Below, in pieces: positions 23,322-34,222 of a stretch of DNA of 64,000 bases. How positions within the stretch are numbered: position 1 is the first letter of the stretch; each line of letters opens with the position of its first letter. Source of the DNA: Wurfbainia villosa. Lineage: Eukaryota > Streptophyta > Magnoliopsida > Zingiberales > Zingiberaceae. Below the pieces are notes generated by a model. That model made no database searches. It was not told where the DNA came from and saw only the letters and a list, made by a program, of their open reading frames with translations. The stretch lies in NCBI GenBank assembly GCA_025175895.1, contig CM046004.1, positions 17,905,011-17,969,010 of the forward strand, written 5' to 3'. Position numbers and translations under genes: made by a program.

Positions 23322-24898
23322 TGTTGGTGCAATCGACCCAGGTCACGATTGACCAGACTCGAGTTTGACTCGATTAGTGATTTGATGTTAGTGTTTTGAT
23401 ATTTGACATTGATGTTTGACAAATGAGTTGACCATTGTTTGACAATGGGTTGACTAGATGATTGACTTGGGGTTGACCATGATGGAGAAATTCAAGTGGG
23501 ACACTTGGCAATGAAAAGTCCAAGTTTTGGATACTTGGCATAGAAAGTCTAAGCATGGGTCTTGGCAAGGAAAAGTCCAAGTTTGAGTCTTGACAATTGG
23601 AAAGTCCAACATGGGTTGGCATGGAAAGTCCAAGCATGGGTCTTGGCAAGGAAAAGTCCAAGCTTGAGTCTTGGCAAATGGAAAGACCAATATATGTTGG
23701 CAAGGGAAGTCCAAGGGTTGATATTGGCGGCGTAAAGTCTAAGCAGGAGTCTTGGCAGCATAAGTCCAATGGTTTGGCGGCGTAAAGTCCAAGCGTGAGT
23801 CTTGGCAGCGTAAGCCCAAATATGCCTTGGTGATGTAGACCAGCTTAGCATGACAATAGCCGATGGAAGCACTTGAAGTCTAGTGTATGGATGAACAAGT
23901 CATGGATGACTTGGAGGGATCTGATAGGCGTGAGGCTGATGGAGATAGCTAGAAGGATTAGGTCAGGCTAAGGGTGGTCTAGCAAGTATGAGGGCATCAT
24001 ACTTTGGGTTAAATCTCATGGTTGAGGTTATCAGTCGACTAGGGCTTTAGACTAGTGATTGGCTAAGTGTTTTGACACTTGGTAGCCGAGTCGATTTGTA
24101 GTAGTTGACTAAGATTATGACCAGTCGACTGCCATGAGTCGACTAGGGTTCGACTGCGGTAAAGGCCTTGGCAGTCGACTGCAATCATTGGATAATCGAT
24201 TGATGGCCTGAGCAGTCGACTGCCATGGAGGGAAGTTGACTGCTAGTCGAGGTTGCGGGAGCCAAATGCTCGGTAGTTGACTGGTCAGTCAGCTACGACC
24301 TTGGCAGTCGACTAATGGGTAATAGTAGTCGACTGTAGTGTATCCGTTGGAACTTATCCAACGTGGATCGAGTCATTGTCTCATAACATCTACAGGAGAA
24401 GTCTACTGATGGTCTTGAGCAGTCGATTGCTAGGCGAAATCCAACCCGAGTTGCAGCTTTAAAAGGACCTCATGGAGGAGGCTTTTGGTATGATTCTTTG
24501 AGGCAATTTGGAGGGGATTTGCTACTGCAATCCAAACCTTCAAGGCTCTTCTCAAGCAACTAAAGATCAAGTAATCCAAAGCTCTTTGTAAAGTTTTTTT
24601 TACTTGCATTTTAGTGTATTTGCTTGTATTTGTCTTGTATTACTTTTGTAATCATTATAACAGATTTCTCCGCCTCCGACTTGTTGTCGAGAAGGAGTGT
24701 TTGTGATTAGTGGTGATATTTGTATCGCTAGAGCTCATTCGATCTCTTGGTGTTATTGTGTGCTTGTTGTTGTGTATTTATATCTATCATTATATATTCT
24801 GCTACGTACACTAACAATTGTAGCAAGCACGATCAAAATCCATCAAGAAACGAAAACACGCCATTCACCCCCCCTCTAGCGACGTCAAATTCCTAACA
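23322..24898 (+). repeat. 3' LTR of element B
   Basis: TGTTGGTGCAATCG...CCTAACA, 1577 bp, followed by GATAG. Tandem array at 23500-23820 and palindromic tract at 24030-24430, as in the 5' LTR. Confidence 0.95.
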
Positions 24899-25262
24899 GA
24901 TAGTATTGAGTCATTCACACATAGAGACATTAGAGAGAGACATTCCAATCATTTTGTGTAACTTGGAAAGAATATTTCCACCGACATTTTTTGATTCCAT
25001 AGAACATCTTTTGGTTCACTTGCCATATGAGGCTAAAGTTAGAGGTCCTGTTCAATTTCGATGGATGTATCTGTTTAAAAGGTGAACTTTTTTTTTTAAT
25101 CATTGTTAGTGCATTTGATTAATTTTAGTATGAATTAATTTCTAATATATTTTATTTTATTACTATTAGATTCCTCTATCACTTGAAAAAAAAGTGAAAA
25201 ATAAGGCTCATGTTGAGACTTCTATTATTAATGCATATATTGTGGAGGAAGTTAGAACTTTT
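24899..25262 (+). pseudogene. CACTA TNPD/TNP2-like transposase, DUF4218 part (between elements B and C)
   Basis: Reading across the element B insertion (18116 to 24904) keeps one frame with ELSIFLHDICS upstream and VRGPVQFRWMYLF downstream, the hallmark of the DUF4218 region. A short GT-AG intron at 25082-25169 (88 bp) joins FKR to FLYHLKKKVKNK. The exon then runs to NAYIVEEVRTF and is cut at 25262 by element C, resuming at 34228. Confidence 0.92.
25258..25262. repeat. Target duplication CTTTT, left copy (element C)
   Basis: CTTTT before the LTR, repeated at 34223-34227 after it. Confidence 0.95.
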
Positions 25263-26380
25263 TGTTGGATCGATTTGAGCGCTAGAGGGGGGGGGGGGGG
25301 GGTGAATAGCGCTAAGAAAAAACTTTTCGTAATCGTTCGAATTGGCACGAGTAAACGCAGCGGAAAGATAGCAATAAATAAATAAAAACACGAGGGGTTT
25401 TTACTTGGTTCGTAGCCTACGGCTACTACTCCAAGGCCCTAATGGTCCTTGACCACGCACGGAGGGCAAATATTAAACGAACTCCTTCTCGATAGAGATA
25501 GGAGTTAAGCGAATACAAAAACTCAATAAAGATTCAAGGTAGAGGGACACTCCCCCTCTCCTTGATATGATTTAAAGCTTGAAAATAAAGACAACTTATA
25601 CAAAATTAAAGATTATACCGACGACTTCAAGGATTGGAGGTTGAAGCTTTAGTCGTCATCTCGGCAGCGCTTCGTCGTAGAGATGTCGGAGAGTCGGAGC
25701 GTATCGGAAGCACTTGGAAGCTTTTGAATTGATGAAAAACCCTAGGTTTGGCCCTCCTTTTATAGCCTTTGAGCCCCTTTTCGAGTGGGTCTTCAACCAA
25801 TCACAAATGGACACCAAACTGCTTTGAGGTGGAGTGATAAGCCTTGACTCTTGACCGATCATTGACCATCACCGATCGATGGCCATCATCGATCGGGATC
25901 GAAGCGATCATCGGTCGATTGATGACCTTCAGCGATCGATGATACACGGCAATGAGTCCTCCGTCGGGCAAATAACGATGCTTGTCAAGTCAAAGTTAGC
26001 TCAATAAAAACATAATTTCGATGGTCGTCGACCATCCGATCTCGACCTAGACCATCTATAAGATGTCTTTGGTCGGATCTACGCTTAAGATCATCCCCGT
26101 AAAGAGGATACGACCTTACTTACTCTCGCACACACGAGCTTACCTCGATACTTACGTGTCGCTTTTGCTTTCGGCCTTCCACTCGATTCCTTCGGCTTCC
26201 TCCGGCAACTCGAGTATCGCCTGACCACCGCGCTTCCTCCGGGTGTCGCTAGCCTTCACTCAGCTATATCAATCTTCTGCACACTCGATTCAGTTCGTGA
26301 GAAAACAAAATAGACTTAACTTTTGTGTCTTTGCTATAATCAAAACACAAGTTCGATTTCGGTGCCTCACTGCACCAACA
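25263..26380 (-). repeat. 3' LTR of element C (left in the window)
   Basis: On the plus strand TGTTGGATCGATTTGAGCGC...GCACCAACA. It contains an 18-base run of G at about 25287-25304, where the partner LTR has five. TATA in minus orientation near 25757-25770 (GGCTATAAAAGG) and palindromic tract at 25852-25945. Confidence 0.95.
25852..25945. repeat. Palindromic CGATCGAT tract, 3' LTR of element C
   Basis: GATCGATGG, ATCGATCGGGATCGA and GCGATCGATGAT motifs, just upstream (minus strand) of the TATA box. It differs strongly from the same place in the partner LTR (about 33700-33820). Confidence 0.8.
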
Positions 26381-27260
26381 ATCTCCCCCTTTTTGATATA
26401 TGGCAAAAACACACAAAGTTAAGGAAATTAAGTGCATGAAAACAAGAAAGACAAGAAGCAAAAGTAGGAGTAGTAAAATATTTCTCAAGTTCTCCTTAGA
26501 GGAACCCTCCCCTTGACCGAGGGTGAGTACTTGAAAAAGACTTTAGTTCTCCAAACACAAAAGTTAAGTTAGGCTTCTTAGAGTCAAAAATAAGTGCAAG
26601 TTAAGTAATCAAAAGTTAAGTCAAAGGTTAATTATTCAAAAGGTTTAACTTTTGATTTCTTAACTTGGGCCTTTAAAGTTTTCAATTCAAGAGTTGAAAC
26701 CTAAACCTTACTCCCTTAACTTAGGCCAGTCAAAGTTTTGTTAAGTTATTAATTTCAAAAATTTTGAAATTGAACTTTGGCCTTTTCTTGAACCTTAACT
26801 TTGGCCCTTTCTCCCCTTTTGACATAAATCAAGGAAAAGTGGGGTTTTAAGAAAACCCTAAGTCTAAGCATGATGATTTTAAAAATAGTATGTGAAAATA
26901 ATTCATCTAAATGTTCAACTCTAGTTTGACTTGATTGAAATGATATTATCAACAAGTCCTGATTAGAGTTGGTTAATATTAGTTGCATATTTATACTCCG
27001 AGGTTCATATTGACGCACTTGATCTACATCTTGGAACTCGAGTAGGGTCCTAACATCTCACGCCCATCTGGCTAAGTACACAAACACATTAGTCCTATGT
27101 GTTGTGAGATGTACTGGCTCCTTAAATCTATAGGTGCATGATATCTAAGGTATGTCCTATGCTAGTTCCATCAAAATGAAAAATAAGAAATAGTAGTAAG
27201 AAAATATAGTTTGCAAGTTCTTATTCTATTACGCACATGCCCAATTTTCGTCTTAATAGA
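26381..27260 (-). other. 3' non-coding internal region of element C
   Basis: Adjacent to the LTR is a polypurine tract (minus strand AAAAAGGGGGAGAT, 26381-26394). The remainder is AT-rich with TTAAG/CAAAAGTTAAG-type motifs and no recognised ORF. Confidence 0.7.
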
Positions 27261-28039
27261 CTAAATTGCCGGGTAGGGTTTAGTAAATAGGTCCGCTAGG
27301 TTAGATTTCGATTCGACGATTCGAGTTGTATGGCTGCTGGCCACATGTTCTCGAATGAAATGGTGTTTGACTTCTATATGTTTGGTCCTAGAGTGACATA
27401 TTGGATTCTTTGTAAGATTAATTGAACTAATGTTATCTACGTGAAGTTTAGTATTCATAAAGTCTAACTTAAAGTCGCGGAGAGTGTGCTTCATCCAAAG
27501 AAGTTGAGTGACACACTCACCCATCGCCTGGTGGTAGATAAGGCAACACAATGTTGCTTCCATCGCACTAACTCACTAGACTCGAGCAGTAGTTGACAAC
27601 AACCACTGTGCTCTTTCTATCGAGTTTACTACGGCATAATCCGAATCGAGTAGCCGATTAGTTCGAACTCGGTAGATCTAGGATACCAAATACCGACATT
27701 AAGTGTACCCTTTAGATATCTAAGGATACGCTAACTAGGTTAGATGAGACTCCTCGCACAGTTTGAAATCGGCACATACTTATCGCAAATAAGATATCGT
27801 CCTTGCGCTTAAGCTAACATAGAGACTCCTATTACACTCTATAGTATTTTAAGTCAATGGACTTACTTTCTAGGTCTTCCTATGTTAACATTAATCGCCA
27901 TTGGGGTGTTTATTACCTTAGCGCCTTGCATTCCAAATCTTTAATTAACTCCTTAGTGTATTTTTGTTGATATAGATATATACCATCTTTAGTTTGTTTA
28001 ATTTGTAGACCTAAAAGAAACTTAACTCGCTTACCAAGT
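27261..28039 (-). pseudogene. RNase H region of element C Copia pol
   Basis: Minus-strand pieces: FLLGLQIKQTKDG just after RT in a shifted frame, then a frame ending near 27261 with VTQLLWMKHTLRDF, LHVDNISSINLTKNP, HSRTKHIEVKHHFIRE and NLADLFTKP, the standard Copia RNase H landmarks. Stops and shifts between about 28040 and 27563 break it. Confidence 0.85.
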
Positions 28040-28900
28040 TCATTTGAACTCACTTTCCATGAGCGAAACGAACTCATTTAGTAAGGCTGAGTTAGAGGTT
28101 CCAAAAATTATATCGTCTACGTAAATTTGAGCTATGAATATTTCTTTACCTAAGGTTTTTACAAAGAGAGTTGGGTCAACTAAGCCTTGGTTAAACCCTT
28201 TTGACTTAAGATGAATTGAAAGTCTCTCGTACCAAGCTCGAGGAGCTTGTTTAAGTCCATAGAGAGCTTTCTTAAGTTTTAGAACATGGTCGGGTTTATC
28301 TAGATTTTCGAATCCGGGGGGTTGGCTAACATAAACTTCTTCTTTAATGTATCCATTTAGGAATGCCAACTTAACATCCATTTGAAACAGCTTAAATCCT
28401 CGATGTGCGGCATAAGCTAGCAACATTCGAATGGATTCGAGTCTAGCTACTGGGGCATAGGTTTCGTCGTAATCTAAGCCTTCGACTTGGCTAAATCCTT
28501 TGGCGACTAACCGAGCCTTGTTTCTAACTACTTCACCTTTATCATCAAGCTTATTTCGAAACACCCACCTTGTTCCAATTATCGTTTTGTCTTTAGGTGG
28601 TGGTACTAATTCCCATACTTCATTCCTAGTAAATTGAGCTAGCTCTTCTTGCATTGCAATAATCCAATCGGGATCAAGAAGAGCTTGTTCAATTGATTTG
28701 GGTTCTATCTTTGAAATTAAGGAAATTTGACTAAGGTTCCTATAGGATGCTCTAGTTCGAACTCCTAGATTAGGATCTCCTATCACTTGATCGATAGGGT
28801 GGTTAGTCTGAGTCCTAGATTGGGTTGGGTTTGTGTCACCTAATGCTTGATCAATGGGGTGACTTGGTTGAACACTAGTTTGGTTGGAGTCATCTATCAC
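28040..28900 (-). pseudogene. Reverse transcriptase region of element C
   Basis: Open for 286 codons with the full SIRE-type RT signature: DPDWIIAMQEELAQF and NEVWELVPPP at the start, GTRWVFRNKLD, RNKARLVAKGFSQVEG, FQMDVKLAFLNGYI, ALYGLKQAPRAWYERL and the catalytic YVDD near the end. It makes DNA from element RNA inside the particle. A frameshift just after MESEFK (28040) separates it from RNase H. It is the best-preserved pol domain in the window, although no longer part of an intact polyprotein. Confidence 0.9.
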
Positions 28901-29115
28901 TTGATCAATAGAGTGACTAGGTTGACTTAGGTTAGGATTAACACTAGACCTGATCTCCGGATCAGAGTAAGGTCTAGTATGAATCGGCTCGCTAATTGGG
29001 GTTGCCGGGGGTTTTGTAGGTTCATGTCCTTCATCGAATACTACATTGATAGTCTCCTCGACTCTAAGGGTGTCGTGGTTATATACTCTATAAGCTCTAC
29101 TTGTAGTCGAGTATC
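28901..29115 (-). other. Variable linker between integrase and RT, element C
   Basis: Degenerate repeats of a Ser/Pro/Gln-rich peptide (HPIDQ motif repeated just downstream, in 28760-28900). No domain. Confidence 0.5.
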
Positions 29116-29775
29116 CTAGAAAGATTCCAGTCGTGGTTTTGGATGTAAATTTCCTAGGTAATCCTTAGTGTTTAGGATATGTACCTTACACCCAAATACC
29201 CTAAAGTACTTGATGTTAGGTATTTTATCGTGATAAATCTCGTACGAGGTCTTAAGGTGCCTCTTTACCATAAGGATCCTATTTTGGACATAGCAAGCCG
29301 TGCTACTAGCCGCCGCCAAAACCTATCGGGTAGATTCGCTCAACATGGTCCTAGCGGCTTCTTGTAGAGTTCGGTTTTTCCGCTCCACTAGGCCATTTTG
29401 TTGAGGGGTCCTAGGGCAAGAGAATTCATGGTGGTATCCGCTTAGTCGGTGAACCTTTGATTTTCGAATTCACCACCATGATCGCTTCTAAGTCTTTTAA
29501 CCTTAAGGTCTTTTTGATTCTCGATTAATTTGAATAGATTGATTAATTGATCTAGGTATCATTTTTATGTTTGATGAACCTAACCTGTGTAAACTCGAGT
29601 AGTAGCCAATTATGACTAAGCAATATTGACTTCTATTGAGTGACTTGGCTCCATGTGAATCAATAGATCCATATGCAGAGCTCAAGTACACTTGAGGTCT
29701 GCTCTTGTTAGTTAACTTGTGTTGTGTCCTAGGTTGTTTTCCTTGTTGACAAGCATTACAGATTTTATTAACCAA
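29116..29775 (-). pseudogene. Integrase relic of element C
   Basis: Two separated pieces: NKICNACQQGKQPRTQH (zinc-binding end of GAG-pre-integrase and start of integrase) near 29770, and AAASSTACYVQNR with YFRVFGCKVHILN near 29310-29150 (integrase C-terminal side). The core between is scrambled by frameshifts and stops. Confidence 0.82.
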
Positions 29776-30044
29776 GTTGTTGAGGTTGGGTAAGCCTCCG
29801 ACTAGTCACTGACTCATCTTGTGGACGAGTCTGGGTGTGAGTGACCGAGCTCGGTGCCACAACCATGATTCCTCTTGCCGTGTCATAAGACACTTAGTTC
29901 AGGAGTTGGATAAGATGATCGTATAAATGTTGTTATTACTAGTTCCTTTAAGAAATGTTTTAGAGGTTTCGTTGGTATTAAATACACATTCATTTTCTAG
30001 AAATATAAACTTATAGATATTATCACACAAATTGATTACACTAA

Positions 30045-30239
30045 CTAAGTTAAATTCAAAAATATATAAAAGTAATAAATTTTTAATAACAAAATTGTGT
30101 TAAGCTCGATATCACCTGATCCGATGATTTTGAGCTTGCCGTTATTCCCAAAGGCTACCGATCCTTGTCGTTTGAATCGAAGCTTTGCGAATTTGAGTTG
30201 ATCCCCGGTCATGTGTCGGGAACAACCGCTGTCCAACAT
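30045..30239 (-). pseudogene. Copia aspartic protease relic of element C
   Basis: Begins WMLDSGCSRHMTGD-like (the ATG at 30239 gives MLDSGCSRHMTGD), the Copia protease active site DSG with the conserved CSRHMTG, then SVAFGNNGKLKIIGSG. The frame is lost about 50 residues later. The protease would process Gag-Pol. Confidence 0.85.
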
Positions 30240-30371
30240 CCATTGATCCTACACACAAGGTAGTTGGATTGGATGTTAGATTTTTGTTAAGAAAATTGGT
30301 TGTAAGTTGTTAACCCTAGGTCATCTCACCGGAGTCTATATGATCAAGCATGTTATACTTATGTGTTTTTG

Positions 30372-30705
30372 AGATGACTTCCAATTAAGTTGATTAAGTG
30401 GATTTAGGTTCAAGTAATTTTATGTTGAGATGATTTCCAATTAAATTGATTAAGTGAATTTAGGTTCAAGTAGATTTAGGTTCAAGTAGATTTAGGTTCA
30501 AGTGATTTTATGTTGAGATGATTTCCAATTAAATTGATTAAGTGAATTTAGGTTCAAGTAGATTTAGGTTCAAGTAGATTTAGGTTCAAGTGATTTTATG
30601 TTAGATTTGGATTTCCAATTAAATTGATTAAGTGAATTTAGGTTCAAGTAGATTTAGGTTCAAGTAGATTTAGGTTCAAGTGATTTTATGTTAGATTTGG
30701 ATTTA
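30372..30705. repeat. Tandem repeat (about 88-90 bp units) in element C
   Basis: Four imperfect units starting near 30372, 30429, 30517 and 30607, each with GATTTCCAATTAAATTGATT and internal 16-bp sub-repeats of GATTTAGGTTCAAGTA. Located between gag and protease. Confidence 0.9.
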
Positions 30706-31056
30706 ACCCAAGGCTTGTCAAGTTTACCTTTTCAAGATCATGGCTTCCAGGTCGTGGCGAGGCACAGGGGCCTTCTTTTATCGGATCATCGACCACTTCC
30801 TTAGACAAAGCCATTTTCAGGAAAATGATGACTTGACTCACCTAAAATTATTTCCTCGTCTAACTAGTTATTTTTTTTTTTTTTTTTGAAAAGAGGCTCC
30901 CCGAGGCTCAATCTTTTCGAAGTATTTTAGTTGATTATTTGAAAAGAGGCTCCCCGAGGCTCAATCTTTTCAAAGGATTTTAGTTGATTATTTACGTGTT
31001 CTAAGTGAGTTCACAAAAAAAACAAAAACAACAAAAAAAATCTAAGCATGCAATTT
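30706..31056 (-). other. Gag-protease spacer of element C
   Basis: Holds a 16-T homopolymer-like run near 30872-30888 and a duplicated segment of about 60 bp (GAAAAGAGGCTCCCCGAGGC at about 30889 and again at about 30942). No coding domain visible. Confidence 0.6.
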
Positions 31057-32692
31057 CTAAGTTAAAACACAAACATGTTTTGTACTGGCTCCCCTTAGAC
31101 CGTTGAATCGGTTCGGTCTATCCACATAGTGGATTTGGTCCTTGGGAATCCAGTACAAGTTGGATCCTAGAGTTGAAATCAAAGTGGTCTTAGGGACCCA
31201 TGCTTGGACACATTTCTTATGTCTACTTACGATTGACATATATGACTTATTGGTCGTGTTTGAGTTAAACCCTAGTCCGGCCTTGTTGTACACGGCCCTT
31301 TGCGATCCAAGTAGGAGGTCAAGTCCTTTGGATCCCAAAGTAAACCTTTCCAACGTATTCCTAAGATCTTCGACTTGACTCTTCAAGAGTGAGTTCTCAA
31401 CTTCGAGTTTTTCAACCCGAGTTGAGTCCTTCTCTTGAACTCGACTAGTCGAAGAGGTTAGGGAGACCTTGTGTTTGAGGAGTTTAACCTCCTCAACCAG
31501 GGTCTCGACCTTGGACTCGGATTTAACTAATTTCCTAGACAAAAACCTAACCGTATTATGTAAGGTATTAAATAAAGCTCGACTTACTTTAAGGGTATCT
31601 TTTGAACCGGATGCGTATCCGTGGCTTGACTTGAAGGTAGCTTCGTAGTCCGAGTCATCCTCAGGTTCTGACTCAAGTTCAGGCTCGGTCTCCGTGTCCG
31701 ACTCAATTGATTTCGCCATGAAGACGTGGTCTTCATCTTCTTCGGATGACGCTTCTTCCCATGTCGCGTTGAGGGCCTTCTTGTGCTTAGGTGCTTGGTG
31801 GTTGACCTTAGGGCACTCGGACTTGATATGTCCAAACCTGTTACACTCATAACACCTAATATTAGAACTTTTAGGCTTACCTTGGTTGGGTCGAGTCGTA
31901 GTTCGCTTTCGTCCCTTGGCTATCCTTCGAGCTAGGTTCATTAGTTCGGCAGTCAACTCCGGGTCAACTTCTTCTTCGGACTCATCTTCCTCCTCGGGTG
32001 GTGGTGGCTTGCTTGCGATTTTCTTCTTCTTTGAACCTGCAAACAAGGCTATACCCCTCTCGGGTTCCGAGTTGGATTGTTCATGTAATTCGAAATCCGA
32101 AAAGAGTTCGTCTAACCTAATTTTAGAAAGGTCCTTGGAGACCTTATAGGCATCAACCATGGATGCCCATAAGGTAGTCCTCGGAAAAGAGTTTAGGACA
32201 TACCTAATAAGGTCGCGGTTTTCGACCTTTTGCCCGATTGCGTGTAGGTTGTTGACTATGTCTTGGACACGGGCGTGGAGTTGCGTCGCGGACTCGTGTT
32301 CCTACATTTTTAGTGTGTACAATTTATTGAATAACAAATCACGTTTGCAAACCTTAGCTTGATCCGATCCTTCGTGTAACTCGATTAGCTTTGTCCAAAG
32401 ATCCTTTGCGCTTATGAAGGGGCCGACACGATTTAGCTCCTCCTTGGACAAGCCGCATTGGAGGATTTGTGTTGCCTTGGCATCGGCTTCGACTTGTCGT
32501 TTTGTTGCAACGGTCCATTGATCATAATCCAAGGAGTCACCCACTTCATTAGTCGGAAGTGTGAAACCCGTTTGGATTATGATCCACATCTCGATTTGGG
32601 TTTTGAGAAAACATTCCATCCGACCTTTCGATGAAATCATCTCCGTTGTAAAACGGAGGTCGGACGGTGCTAAAACCCTCGAGATGGGCCAT
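31057..32692 (-). pseudogene. gag: Copia/SIRE Gag of element C (frameshifted)
   Basis: Probable start ATG at 32692 (MAHLEGFSTVRPPFYNG). The frame shifts by one near 32640, continues as the UBN2 region (RMECFLKTQIEMW, SAKDLWTKLIELHEG) to a TAG near 32302, and resumes toward 32160-31057 with MVDAYKVSKDLSKIRL, a single CCHC knuckle (CYECNRFGHIKSEC), an acidic region, a coiled coil and the SIRE Gag C-terminal motif (AWVPKTTLI...YWIPK). The presence of one knuckle, not two, separates it from A and B. Confidence 0.88.
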
Positions 32693-33125
32693 TAGAACAA
32701 AAAGACAAGGAGACTAAAATGAAAACCTAGCAACAACAAAAACACACGAAAGTACCAAGACTTGCGTCTTGGATTAGTAGTGCGGGAAATAAAAAGAAAT
32801 AAACGAAAAATAGAAAGTTAAGCAAAGAAATAAGAAACTAAATAAAAAGTAAGTACTCACAACCTTCGATGTCCCCGAAAGGCTACTAAACGTCGATTTT
32901 TTAGGATGAAAACAGCTTGTTACGGGGGTAAACCCCCTGTAAGAAGTGTAGATCTCTGCGAGAGCTTCGATTTGGTAGGTAGACCAAAAGCGAATACTTG
33001 CAAAACAAAATCAAACGAAGAGTACCAAGACTTCGTCTTGGATTAGTAGTGCGGGAGAAAAATTTAAACGAAAAACAAATCTGGAAAAAAAAAATGTTAG
33101 ATTGGTGGTTTCACCAAATCTACGC

Positions 33126-33143
33126 GCCCGACTCGATACCAAT
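33126..33143 (-). promoter_or_regulatory. Primer binding site, element C
   Basis: Minus strand ATTGGTATCGAGTCGGGC directly after the 5' LTR end. It departs from TGGTATCAGAGC after the eighth base. Confidence 0.75.
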
Positions 33144-34222
33144 TGTTGGATCGATTTGAGCGCTAGAGGGGGTGAATAGCTAGAAAAAAACTTTTCGTAA
33201 TCGCTCAATTGGCGCAGTAAACGCAGCGGAAAGATAGCAATAAATAAATAAAAACACGAGGGTTTTACTTGGTTCGTAGCCTCGGCTACTACTCCAAGGC
33301 CCTAATGGTCCTTGACCACGCACACGGAGGGCAAATATTAAGCGAACTCCTTCTCGATAGAGATAGGAGTTAGCAATACAAAACTCAATAAAGATTCAAG
33401 GTAGAGGGACACTCCCCCTCTCCTTGATATGATTTAAAGCTTGAAAATAAAGACAACTTATACAAAATTAAAGATTATACCGACGACTTCAAGGATTGGA
33501 GGTTGAAGCTTTAGTCGTCGTCTCGGCAGCGCTTCGTCGTAGAGATGTCGGAGAGTCGGAGCGTATCGGAAGCACTTGGAAGCTTTTGAATTGATGAAAA
33601 ACCTAGGTTTGGCCCTCCTTTTATAGCCTTTGAGCCCCTTTTCGAGTGGGTCTTCAACCAATCACAAATGGACACCAAACTGCTTTGAGGTGGAGTGATA
33701 AGCAATGACCGATGGCCATCATCGATCGATCGATGGCATCAGATCGGTCGATTGATGACCTTCTGATCGCGATCGATACGGCAATGAGTCCTCCAAGTCG
33801 GGCAATGATCGATGCTTGCACGCAAGTCAAAGTTAGCTCAATAAAAACATAATTTCGATGGTCGTCGACCATCCGATCTCGACCTAGACCATCTATAAGA
33901 TGTCTTTGGTCGGATCTACGCTTAAGATCATCCCCGTAAAGAGGATACGACCTTACTTACTCTCGCACGCACGAGCTTACCTCGATACTTACGTGTCGCT
34001 TTTGCTTTCGGCCTTCCACTCGATTCCTTCGGCTCCCTCCGAAGTAACTCGAGTATCGCCCGACCACCGCGGCTTCCTCCGGGTGTCGCTAGCCTTCAGC
34101 TCCAGCTATATCAATCTTCTGCACACTCGATTCAGCTCGTGAGAAAACAAAATAGACTTAACTTTTGTGTCTTTGCTATAATCAAAACACAGGTTCGATT
34201 TCGGTGCCTCACTGCACCAACA
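33144..34222 (-). repeat. 5' LTR of element C (right in the window)
   Basis: 1079 bp, TG...CA, followed by CTTTT. Nearly collinear with 25263-26380, with small indels clustered at CG-containing positions and a divergent palindromic tract at 33700-33820. TATA (minus strand) near 33617-33630. Confidence 0.95.
33700..33820. repeat. Palindromic CGATCGAT tract, 5' LTR of element C
   Basis: ATCATCGATCGATCGATGG and GATCGCGATCGATACG motifs, in the same position as 25852-25945 but with a different arrangement. Confidence 0.8.

Larger units (their letters stand above)
18117..24898 (+). mobile_element. Copia/SIRE-like gag-only LTR retrotransposon B
   Basis: Two LTRs (18117-19705 and 23322-24898), GATAG target duplication, primer site, one decayed gag and a polypurine tract, 6782 bp in all. 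There is no pol. It is a close relative of element A (shared LTR start, tandem array, gag and tail) but without A's extra ORF. The two LTRs differ visibly by scattered substitutions and a 12-bp-scale indel near 23400, so it looks older than elements C and E. Confidence 0.95.
25263..34222 (-). mobile_element. Copia/SIRE retrotransposon C (full-length, degenerate pol)
   Basis: LTRs at 25263-26380 (3') and 33144-34222 (5'), with CTTTT target duplications, 8960 bp. In minus-strand order: primer site, gag (32692-31057), tandem repeats, protease (about 30239), integrase (29775-29116), RT (28900-28040), RNase H (to 27261) and polypurine tract. It is the only SIRE-like element here that retains pol domains, so its lineage is a plausible donor of enzymes for the gag-only elements A, B and E. 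This copy is dead through frameshifts in gag, integrase and after RT. Confidence 0.95.
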
